From Saprospiraceae bacterium (lineage in GTDB: Bacteria > Bacteroidota > Bacteroidia > Chitinophagales > Saprospiraceae), in NCBI GenBank assembly GCA_023299965.1, contig JALZVN010000139.1:1-10711 (forward strand): a DNA stretch of 10,711 nt. The letters run 5' to 3'. This document shows positions 1 to 6,449 of this stretch, one piece after another. Position 1 is the stretch's first letter; every line of letters begins with the position of its first letter. The translations under genes were made by a program, and so were the position numbers. The notes under the pieces are model-generated. The model saw only the letters and a list, made by a program, of their open reading frames with translations, made no database searches and had not been told where the DNA came from.

Positions 1-4
1 CAAT

Positions 5-41
5 AGCCCGAACCACAGTTATGTGATTCGGGCTTTTTTTT
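5..41 (+). terminator. Rho-independent terminator of an upstream plus-strand gene
   Basis: An 8-bp perfect stem (AGCCCGAA at 5-12 with TTCGGGCT at 27-34), extended inward past one mismatch by CAC/GTG, closes a 6-nt loop and runs directly into eight T residues (34-41). There is no T-tract on the other strand, so it ends transcription arriving from the left, from a gene outside the window. Confidence 0.85.
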
Positions 42-236
42 GGGCGAGTCCCGAACTCCGCCCACCAAGCTTGCCATCGGGACCAGGTCATCCGTTTGTA
101 TTCCACATCTCAGCACAGCATTCATCATAGTCGTTCTTTGTCTCTCCTCGTACCTCGTCGAGCCTACAGACCTCCTTGCTTCATAGCTATCCTGAGACGC
201 TTCATATCACTTCTACCCTTCTCGCAAAGTTTTTTC
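42..236 (+). repeat. Intergenic repeat, copy 1 (inverted relative to copy 2 at 2971-3164)
   Basis: This stretch matches the reverse complement of 2971-3164 without gaps (position x here pairs with 3206 minus x). The first 9 bases (42-50) are identical, the next 36 or so are poorly conserved, and the core 87-228 differs at 19 of 142 positions by my hand count (about 87% identity). It contains a head hairpin (42-49 with 55-63) and a long-range inverted repeat (106-122 with 183-199). It starts directly after the T-tract of the terminator. Both copies are open in one frame, but the differences are spread over all codon positions, so I do not read it as coding. It resembles, from memory, the abundant GGGCG-starting intergenic repeats of Bacteroidota genomes; that link is inference. 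Confidence 0.85.
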
Positions 237-316
237 TCTTAGGGTATCTCTAGTTGATATGATTATTTATTGCAATATGTTAAACCATGGTTGTGAGTTG
301 AAATAAAGGAAAAAAA

Positions 317-387
317 GAAGACCTTAGCAGATGACTGTTACCATCTAACGCCTAAGCCGTCCTATTAATAGATACCTGACGGTCTTT
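317..387 (+). ncRNA. Candidate structured 5' leader (three-way junction)
   Basis: Four stems nest without conflict. AAGA 318-321 pairs with TCTT 383-386. CTTAG 323-327 pairs with CTAAG 352-356, and inside it AGATG 329-333 pairs with CATCT 342-346. CCGTC 357-361 pairs with GACGG 378-382. The second and third arms abut with no unpaired base between them, giving 19 Watson-Crick pairs in about 70 nt. It lies 40 nt before the likely start of the W-repeat protein gene, so it could be a cis-regulatory leader. No known riboswitch class is recognised and no terminator U-tract follows. Chance folding in an AT-rich spacer is possible. Confidence 0.35.
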
Positions 388-426
388 GTACTAAATGATA
401 TGACCATCTCAGGACGTCAAAATGAT

Positions 427-1023
427 ATGTTTATGTATAAATATTTATTTGTCTTTTGCCTATTCTTATTCCAAGGGGGCCTCATTGCTCAATCTCTATT
501 GGGAATTAGTACTCGCTGGAGTGATGAGTTTACAGAGTGGGACGTCTATACTACCCTTGGAGATCAAAATGTATATTATGAGGGAGAAGAAGAGTTCATA
601 GAAGTAGAGCCCTCAGGCGAGTTATTGATGCGCTGGCAAGCCAATCTAAACTGGGCGGAATGGGATTTTACCGTCGATGATGTCAAAGGCTCTATCCGCC
701 AACTTTGGAAAGACGATCCTACACAATGGGAACTGCGCATCGGTACAGAAGTAGTTACTTGTCGCGCCGCATGGAGAGATGATCTATCAGAATGGAGAAT
801 CACGAACAACAGCAAAACACTAGTGTGGAAAAGTAAGTATCGCCAGAGCCTAGTCGAATGGGAACTTAGAGGCGGCAACTACGGCGAATATTACGTGTAT
901 GAGACTTTTCAAAATGACCCAAGAGACTGGGTGATAGTAGATGAGTTGGATGACTCGATTCCATTCTCTATGAAAATGGCAATGGCATTCATTAGTATAT
1001 ACCACAATGTAGATAGGCGCTAA
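427..1023 (+). CDS. Secreted protein with tandem tryptophan-rich repeats of about 22 residues, function unknown
   Basis: I do not recognise the family. Counting from the ATG at 427, residues 1-21 form a plausible Sec signal peptide (MFMYK, then a hydrophobic stretch ending LIA before Q22). ATGs at 400 and 433 are alternatives; 427 or 433 puts the basic residue right before the hydrophobic core. The mature protein is a tandem repeat. Aromatic residues at 38, 57, 79, 101, 123, 145 and 168 are spaced 19, 22, 22, 22, 22 and 23 apart. Each is followed by an alternating hydrophobic stretch and usually preceded by E/Q/D and, seven residues earlier, by another W or F (31, 94, 116, 161). The best units are WKDDPTQWEL and WRDDLSEWRI. 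This suggests a small all-beta repeat exported to the periplasm or surface. No lipobox, membrane anchor or C-terminal sorting domain is seen. It is monocistronic and convergent with the channel gene 22 bp away. Confidence 0.8.
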   Translation: MFMYKYLFVFCLFLFQGGLIAQSLLGISTRWSDEFTEWDVYTTLGDQNVYYEGEEEFIEVEPSGELLMRWQANLNWAEWDFTVDDVKGSIRQLWKDDPTQWELRIGTEVVTCRAAWRDDLSEWRITNNSKTLVWKSKYRQSLVEWELRGGNYGEYYVYETFQNDPRDWVIVDELDDSIPFSMKMAMAFISIYHNVDRR

Positions 1024-1045
1024 GCCAAATAGCCAGCGTATATAA

Positions 1046-2362
1046 TTACTTTCCTGCTTGCCAAACTACTCTTTGTGGAAAAGGAATCTCAATATTGTTT
1101 TCATTGAAGGCATCGTTGATGGCAAAGCGTAGGTCACTTTTTATATCCTCAGATATCAAGAGATTTTTAGTCCAAAAGTGAAGCTCCATATCTAAGGACG
1201 AATCTCCGAAGTCTACAAATCGTACGAATGGACCAGGTGCCTTCAAGATGTGTATATTTTCGGTAGCAACTGACAATAAGGTTTTCTTGACCAACTTGGT
1301 ATCACTGCCATAGGCTACACCGATGCTGACACTAAATCGAACTTGTGTAGTCACATGCGACCAGTTGACTACATTTTCTACCGTGAGTTTTGAATTTGGG
1401 ATAATAACATCGATATTATCTCTAGTGAGAAGTGTGGAGGTACGCAATCCAATCTGAGTAATCGATCCTACTAGATCATCCACTTTGATTATATCTCCAA
1501 CTTCTATGCTTCTTTCGAAAAGCAAAATCAAACCAGATACTAGATCCATAAAGGTCTGCTGAAGTCCTAGCCCTAAACCAACAAGCAGCGCCGCAGCACC
1601 ACCCCATAGCACTGTCATCTCTATCCCAAGATTGTCTAGCGCTAATAATGTCGCAATGACAAAGACGACGTACTTTATCAACTGATTGATCGCAAACTGA
1701 GAGCCTACATTTACCTTCTCTCTCTGATAGTACCTTCGTAAAAATACTTGGGTTGTGATCCATACTAAAAACCGAGCCACTAACAGGATCAGTACGCCAA
1801 AAATAATATTACTAAAGGAGAGATTAAAACCCGCAACTTCCTGCTGATAATCTACTTTAAATATACGGATGGTATAGAGTGCTGCCAGCGTATAGACAAT
1901 GTACTGAATCGTTTTTCCTAGCTTTTGCTCTTCATGTTCTGGATTATCTTGGTCTGCTAGTTCATTGCGTCTCTCAGCAAATCGGTTTGACAACATGCGT
2001 GACAGGGTCCTATCTAGAAGCCTCGCCGCTTGCAAAATGAGTATACCTTCTAACAAAGTCGAAATCCTCAATACAAAATCTCCTTGGGTAAATAGAATAT
2101 AATCAAACTGTAGAATGATTAGAATAATGATAAGCGGTATAAGTAAGAGAATGGATAATAGTTTTCGACGGATTCTATTTTTTTCCTTCGCTGACATTTC
2201 GCTATCCACTGAATAATACCAAGGCAATACCGTTTTGACTACCACTCTGTAAAGAAAGAAAGTAGCTACAAGTGTAACGACGATGCCCAATAGCTGACCG
2301 ATATTAATAGACCAGTTTCCGATATGGAAAGCAAATTGAAACCACTCTACTTTTTCATTCAT
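1046..2362 (-). CDS. MscS-family mechanosensitive ion channel
   Basis: A small-conductance mechanosensitive channel homologue, expected to open under membrane tension and release solutes during osmotic downshock. The 438 residues begin with several hydrophobic segments (about 19-41, 67-88, 96-112, 150-167, 183-209, 227-245), more than the three of E. coli MscS. The pore-lining helix follows at about 252-274, with the glycine/alanine-rich GGAAALLVGLGLGLQQ at 254-269. The MscS beta domain starts with ERSIEVGDIIKV (273-284) and includes IPNS (321-324). The C-terminal alpha/beta domain ends with the typical IPFPQR (426-431). It is translationally coupled to folA: its ATG overlaps the folA TGA by 4 bp (ATGA). 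A link to folate metabolism is not implied; co-transcription probably reflects compact packing. Family assignment is firm, ion selectivity and gating are unknown. Confidence 0.93.
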   Translation of the reverse strand: MNEKVEWFQFAFHIGNWSINIGQLLGIVVTLVATFFLYRVVVKTVLPWYYSVDSEMSAKEKNRIRRKLLSILLLIPLIIILIILQFDYILFTQGDFVLRISTLLEGILILQAARLLDRTLSRMLSNRFAERRNELADQDNPEHEEQKLGKTIQYIVYTLAALYTIRIFKVDYQQEVAGFNLSFSNIIFGVLILLVARFLVWITTQVFLRRYYQREKVNVGSQFAINQLIKYVVFVIATLLALDNLGIEMTVLWGGAAALLVGLGLGLQQTFMDLVSGLILLFERSIEVGDIIKVDDLVGSITQIGLRTSTLLTRDNIDVIIPNSKLTVENVVNWSHVTTQVRFSVSIGVAYGSDTKLVKKTLLSVATENIHILKAPGPFVRFVDFGDSSLDMELHFWTKNLLISEDIKSDLRFAINDAFNENNIEIPFPQRVVWQAGK

Positions 2363-2886
2363 GTTGAAGGAGTTGTGTCAAGCACTTTTTCGAATATCTT
2401 AAAAGTGAAATTGAATTCGTTTTTATCATCTGCTTCGCGTGGGTCGTTGCTAACTTCATTCCATAATCCCTCTTCCATATCGGGAAAACGGACAACATGA
2501 TCTTCTTCGGTAAATGCTACAGTAGTATCTACTTCTGTGATATACAATCTATCGATGTACTCCCAAGCCAGTTTGTAAATCTCTGTCCCCCCGATGATGA
2601 AACATTCTTCTTCACCATTATCATCCGCTAAGGTGAGTGCTTCTTCCAAGGTGTGAAAAACTAAGCAACCCGTCGCTAGAAAAAATGGATTCCTTGTAAG
2701 TATAATGTTAGTCCTTTTGGGGAGTGGTTTGCCAATGGAGTCAAAGCACTTTCTCCCCATGATGATATGATGTTCCATAGTCTTGCGCTTGAAATATCTA
2801 AAGTCTGCAGGCAAGTACCAAGGGATATCATTGTTGACTCCGATTACTTTATTTTTGTCCATTGCAACAATGGCTGAAACGAGCAT
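2359..2886 (-). CDS. folA: Dihydrofolate reductase
   Basis: Reduces dihydrofolate to tetrahydrofolate with NADPH in the cytoplasm, sustaining thymidylate, purine and methionine synthesis; the family is the target of trimethoprim. The 175 residues are close to the usual 160-170. Visible motifs are the N-terminal strand SAIVAMD (4-10), the Met20-loop equivalent NNDIPWYLPADF (18-29) with the catalytic acid D28, IMGRKCFDSIG (42-52) for NADPH binding, R58 as the probable contact for the substrate glutamate tail, and IIGGTEIY (97-104). The start at ATG 2886 gives the standard N-terminus. It leads the folA-mscS pair, downstream of the inverted repeat copy. thyA, a frequent neighbour, is absent from the window. 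Confidence 0.96.
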   Translation of the reverse strand: MLVSAIVAMDKNKVIGVNNDIPWYLPADFRYFKRKTMEHHIIMGRKCFDSIGKPLPKRTNIILTRNPFFLATGCLVFHTLEEALTLADDNGEEECFIIGGTEIYKLAWEYIDRLYITEVDTTVAFTEEDHVVRFPDMEEGLWNEVSNDPREADDKNEFNFTFKIFEKVLDTTPST

Positions 2887-2910
2887 ATATTCAATTTTAA
2901 TTAGCTGCCA

Positions 2911-2918
2911 CTAAATTA
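2911..2918 (-). promoter_or_regulatory. Possible -7 box for folA
   Basis: Read on the minus strand this is TAATTTAG, one mismatch from the Bacteroidota -7 consensus TAnnTTTG, 24 bases upstream of the folA ATG. I see no convincing -33 TTTG at the usual spacing, so this is a weak call. Confidence 0.25.
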
Positions 2919-2970
2919 GGGATAATCTTATTTATAGTTTAGCATGTTGTTCATATTTTAAAAGCTAAAA

Positions 2971-3164
2971 AGATTTTTTTGCGAGAGAGGTAGAAGCGAT
3001 ATGATGCGTCTCAGGACCACTATGAAGCAAGGAGTACTGCAGGCTCGAGGAGGTACGAAGAGAGACAAAGTCCGACTATGCTGAATGAGGTGCTGAGATG
3101 CGGAATACAAGCGGATGACTCGGTCTTGTGCGCTGATCTGTGGGGCAGGCAAAAAGACTCGCCC
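2971..3164 (-). repeat. Intergenic repeat, copy 2 (inverted relative to copy 1 at 42-236)
   Basis: This is the ungapped reverse-complement match to copy 1 and fills most of the gap between mrdA and folA. In its own orientation it begins 17 bases after the mrdA stop codon, so both copies start just past the 3' end of a transcription unit and point the same way as that unit. The head hairpin keeps its position (GGGCG with TGCCC, one G-T pair) although the loop and flank have diverged. The long-range inverted repeat is kept too (3007-3023 with 3084-3100). A 64-codon TTG-started open frame runs through it but shows no sign of selection on protein sequence. The rest of the 2887-3181 gap is AT-rich and would hold the folA promoter. 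Confidence 0.85.
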
Positions 3165-3181
3165 TCCTTTTCTGTATTCAA

Positions 3182-5038
3182 TTATTGAGAAACCAATTTC
3201 TTTTTTGGCAGCAGATTAGAGCCCAAAATGTAATCTTCCATGTGAAGACGGCTAGCGGTTCGGATTTGATTTTTGATGTATTTTTCGATCATAAGACTGG
3301 CTATCGGCGCTGCGAAGGCACCACCATCTCCCGCATTTTCTACATACACCGCTATGGCAATTTGTGGATTATCGCGCGGGGCGAAGGCAAAAAATATGGA
3401 GTGATCCTTCCCGTGCGGATTTTGCGCTGTACCTGTCTTGCCGCAAATAGAGATATCTGAAATGTGGCTCCAATTGGCTGTACCTGCTACTGTTACGTTT
3501 TGCATCCCATCTATGACCCGCTCAAAGTGAATGGAGTCGATACTCACTTTTTTAGGTATTGTGTAATCATCATCTATCGGTGCTTCATCATTGACAAAAT
3601 CCTTTACTAAGTGGGGCGAATAATAAGAACCCCGATTGGCAATGATCGCTGCTAAGTTCGCCATCTGTAGTGTCGTGAGCTGTACTTCGCCTTGGCCAAT
3701 ACCCACAGACACAATAGTAGGTGACCTCCAGGTCCGTCCTCCATACAACTTGTCATAGTACTTGGTGGTAGGAATATTGCCACTTTTCTCCGGTTGAAAA
3801 TCGATGTTCAATGGGCGACCCAAGCCGAATTCATATAAATAGGAATTGAACAAATCCAGCCCTCTATGCGGATTGTGATACCCTTCTTTATCGATGATAC
3901 TTTTGAAAGCTTCGCAGAAATAAGAGTTGCATGAATATTGTATTGCCTTACCCATATTGTACGCGCTTGGATGGTCGTGGCATCCCAAAAATCTATTCAC
4001 ATTCCAATAAGCACCAGTGCAGGGAACAAATCGGTTGTAATTCCATACTCCTTCTTGCAAAGCAATCAAGCCTACGATAGGCTTGAATAAGGAACCGGGT
4101 GGATATTTGGCTGATACGGCTCTATTGAAAAACGGATTGAGCGGATCATCTAATAATTTCTTAAAAAGCGTTCCGCGTTCTCGGCTTATACTCAACTTGT
4201 TGGGATCATAAGTCGGGGCGGATATCATCGTTAATATCTCTCCTGAAGAAGGCTCAATGGCCACGATAGATCCAATCTTGTTGATCATCAGTTCTTCTCC
4301 ATATTTTTGCAATTTGGAGTCGATTGATATTTTCAAATCCTTACCCGAAGTGGCGCTCTGGTTTAGATTGCCATCTTTGTAGTCTCCCACTATACGACCG
4401 ACATTATCTTTGAGCTGATACTTGAGTCCTTTCTTCCCCCTCAGTTCATTTTCATAATATGCTTCCAAACCATCTTTACCAATGTAATCTCCAGGGGCGT
4501 AGACTTTATTTTTTTGAATTTGGCTAGCCGTAACTTCACTAATATACCCCAAGGTATGAGAAGCTATTGAATCTGTATATCCACGAATATTTCTCTTTTG
4601 CACAAAGAACCCTGGGAACTCATGCAAACTTTCTTGCAGTCTACCATAAGAGGTAGCAGATAGCCTGCGCATAAAAGAAAAGGGAACAGATCTAGAGTAT
4701 CGCCGACCCCATTTTTTGTTGATTCTTTTATTGTATTCTTTTATCTCTATATTTAAGATATCACAAAAAGAAGTGGTATCCATCTCGCTATCTAAAAGAT
4801 TATGGGTAACCATGAGTTCGTAGATAGGTTGATTATATGTCATCAACTCTTGGTTGCGATCATACACTAGTCCTCTAGATGGATAGAGTACATACTTATT
4901 GATCGCCGCAGTCTGAGCTTTGTCTCTATAACTACTGTCCAGCAATTGCAACTGAGCTGTCTTGCCCAATAACACTCCTGCTCCTAATAAAAAAAGGATC
5001 CTAATAATATACTGTCTATTGTTATTAGTATTTGCCAA
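3182..5038 (-). CDS. mrdA: Penicillin-binding protein 2, elongasome transpeptidase
   Basis: Cross-links new peptidoglycan on the periplasmic side during cylindrical growth, working with RodA and the Mre proteins. The 618 residues are near family length. There is one N-terminal membrane anchor (about 10-30), a dimerisation/pedestal region starting at YPSRGLVYDRN (52-62), then the transpeptidase domain. Its active-site motifs are S316-L-F-K319, S369-C370-N371 and K534-T-G-T537, with GIGQGE at 446-451. C340, C353, H354, H356 and C370 may form a metal site. The frame opens with TTG at 5038, directly after the mreD TAA in the same frame. No other ATG, GTG or TTG lies before the membrane anchor, and the next ATG (codon 66) would remove it, so TTG initiation, probably by coupling to mreD termination, is the best reading. 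rodA does not follow. Confidence 0.95.
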   Translation of the reverse strand: MANTNNNRQYIIRILFLLGAGVLLGKTAQLQLLDSSYRDKAQTAAINKYVLYPSRGLVYDRNQELMTYNQPIYELMVTHNLLDSEMDTTSFCDILNIEIKEYNKRINKKWGRRYSRSVPFSFMRRLSATSYGRLQESLHEFPGFFVQKRNIRGYTDSIASHTLGYISEVTASQIQKNKVYAPGDYIGKDGLEAYYENELRGKKGLKYQLKDNVGRIVGDYKDGNLNQSATSGKDLKISIDSKLQKYGEELMINKIGSIVAIEPSSGEILTMISAPTYDPNKLSISRERGTLFKKLLDDPLNPFFNRAVSAKYPPGSLFKPIVGLIALQEGVWNYNRFVPCTGAYWNVNRFLGCHDHPSAYNMGKAIQYSCNSYFCEAFKSIIDKEGYHNPHRGLDLFNSYLYEFGLGRPLNIDFQPEKSGNIPTTKYYDKLYGGRTWRSPTIVSVGIGQGEVQLTTLQMANLAAIIANRGSYYSPHLVKDFVNDEAPIDDDYTIPKKVSIDSIHFERVIDGMQNVTVAGTANWSHISDISICGKTGTAQNPHGKDHSIFFAFAPRDNPQIAIAVYVENAGDGGAFAAPIASLMIEKYIKNQIRTASRLHMEDYILGSNLLPKKKLVSQ

Positions 5039-5557
5039 TTACTTTGGATTGAAAATGAACTGGTATAAGATAACTAAAAAATAAGACACTATAAAACTTC
5101 CTAGTGTCTTTAATAATATCTGACCTATGTAGACGAATGTAAATGCTTCTACAGCGAAGTAAAAAAATAAATGAGCCAACAACATAACAGCACTATAGGA
5201 GGCAAACCAAACAAAGCCATAATGCGAAATAGCAGGGCTATGAAGTATATCATATTCTCCTTGTGGTTTTATAAGATTGAGCACTGTAGGTCTGATGAAG
5301 GCGGTAAAGACACATGCGCTGGCGTGTACTCCAGGTGAGCTATAAAATAGATCTAACACTATCCCAAAGACAAAGCCTAATAAGATTATCGTATTTTTTG
5401 AATATCTAAACGGTAAAATCAGAAGGAAAACTGGATAAAGCATGGCATGGAAATAAATACCATATTCCCAAGCAAGAGACACCTGCTTGAAAATGGCTAC
5501 CTGCAATAAAATCAGCAGGCAAAAACGCACAATATTTCTTGAAATGGTATTATTCAT
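5039..5557 (-). CDS. mreD: Rod shape-determining membrane protein MreD
   Basis: Integral membrane component of the elongasome that links MreC with MreB and PBP2/RodA. The 172 residues are almost entirely hydrophobic, with about five or six membrane segments (roughly 9-30, 37-50, 55-72, 112-135, 140-168). The signature GIVLDLFYSSPGVHA (65-79) matches the family's conserved glycine/aspartate region. The ATG at 5557 overlaps the end of mreC by 8 bp (ATGAATAA). Its TAA is followed with no spacing by the TTG start of mrdA in the same frame. MreD proteins diverge quickly, so the call leans on both the motif and gene order. Confidence 0.92.
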   Translation of the reverse strand: MNNTISRNIVRFCLLILLQVAIFKQVSLAWEYGIYFHAMLYPVFLLILPFRYSKNTIILLGFVFGIVLDLFYSSPGVHASACVFTAFIRPTVLNLIKPQGEYDILHSPAISHYGFVWFASYSAVMLLAHLFFYFAVEAFTFVYIGQILLKTLGSFIVSYFLVILYQFIFNPK

Positions 5558-6380
5558 TTTTATTCGCCTCTTCTATTTCTTTTTGCTCTTGCGAAAGCAA
5601 ATTATCTATAACGTATACGTATTTCAAATTGCTAATATCATTATTCAGTTTGACCTCAACAGCATAAGAGTCGTCTCCTTGATCAAGCCAAAAAGTATCT
5701 ATTATCCCTATGGTAATATTGGGCGGAAACTTAGTAGAATATCCACTTGTGACAATGGTGTCTCCTATCGCAATATTAGCGTGTCGGGATATATCTGTCA
5801 AATCTAGAACAGTAGGATCATTACTTGTCCAATGCATAGAACCAAAGTATCCTTTGTTTTTTACCGCTGCACTAATCCTTACATTTCGATGTAAAATGGA
5901 TAGCACGATTGCAAAATTTTTATTCACCTCCTTGACAATACCAACTACTCCGTTAGCGTCCACCACACCCATACGATGGCTGATCCCAGCATTTGATCCT
6001 TTGTTGAGGGTAATTTTATTATTATTTAGGTTGATAGAATTGTTGATCACTTTAGACGTAATATAGGAATATTGTAATGCGCTATCTTGATTGACAAGAG
6101 AGTCTCTTCTAGCCAACTCGTTTACCTCTGTGTTGTAAAGCAACTTCCGCAGTCTTGCATTCTCATAAGCAAGAGAATCAGAAATAGTACTTAACTGAAA
6201 ATACTGTTTGAAATTATTCACCCCTCCGTAAACATTGCCAGAGAAAATATTGGCAGAATTGATAAATATCTCATTCTGAGCAGCATTATACTTTGCTACT
6301 AGTCCAAGACATATCAACTCTAAGAAGATAAAAAGGAAAATATTGCCATACTTGACAAAAAGCAATATTAGATTTCGCAT
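5550..6380 (-). CDS. mreC: Rod shape-determining protein MreC
   Basis: Bitopic inner-membrane protein whose periplasmic part scaffolds and activates PBP2. The 276 residues contain a short cytoplasmic start, one membrane helix (about 10-30), a helical region likely to be a coiled coil (about 60-95), and the paired beta-barrel domain. Family features are LNKGSNAGI (125-133), GVVGIV (144-149) and the second barrel with GDTIVTSGYS followed by FPP (206-220). The last 15 or so residues are acidic and charged. The gene lies 69 bp downstream of mreB; that gap contains no strong hairpin, so co-transcription from mreB is likely. Confidence 0.95.
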   Translation of the reverse strand: MRNLILLFVKYGNIFLFIFLELICLGLVAKYNAAQNEIFINSANIFSGNVYGGVNNFKQYFQLSTISDSLAYENARLRKLLYNTEVNELARRDSLVNQDSALQYSYITSKVINNSINLNNNKITLNKGSNAGISHRMGVVDANGVVGIVKEVNKNFAIVLSILHRNVRISAAVKNKGYFGSMHWTSNDPTVLDLTDISRHANIAIGDTIVTSGYSTKFPPNITIGIIDTFWLDQGDDSYAVEVKLNNDISNLKYVYVIDNLLSQEQKEIEEANKNE

Positions 6381-6449
6381 AACTAGGAGATATTATACCA
6401 TTTTCTACTTGAGTATACCCTACGATAAATAGTTCAAACAGAAATTACC

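Noticed and set aside
283..292. Perfect 10-bp palindrome AACCATGGTT as a possible operator
   Set aside because: A single short palindrome with no second copy and no mapped promoter around it is expected by chance.
331..348. Five-codon upstream frame (M-T-V-T-I-stop) in the candidate leader, reminiscent of an attenuator peptide
   Set aside because: Too short, no run of a regulatory amino acid, no terminator after it, and the downstream gene is not biosynthetic.
1013..1045. Possible bidirectional terminator between the convergent W-repeat and channel genes
   Set aside because: Only a 4-5 bp CGCT/AGCG pairing around the stop codon and no T-tract on either strand.
1476..1763. 95-codon open frame antisense or out of frame within the channel gene, and similar frames in mrdA, mreC, mreB and dnaN
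   Set aside because: They lie wholly inside well-supported genes, have no recognisable domains, and behave as shadows of the true frame.
2958..3152. 64-codon minus-strand open frame starting with TTG inside repeat copy 2
   Set aside because: The copy-1 counterpart is also open, but differences show no codon-position bias, there is no plausible initiation signal, and the frame is explained by the repeat.
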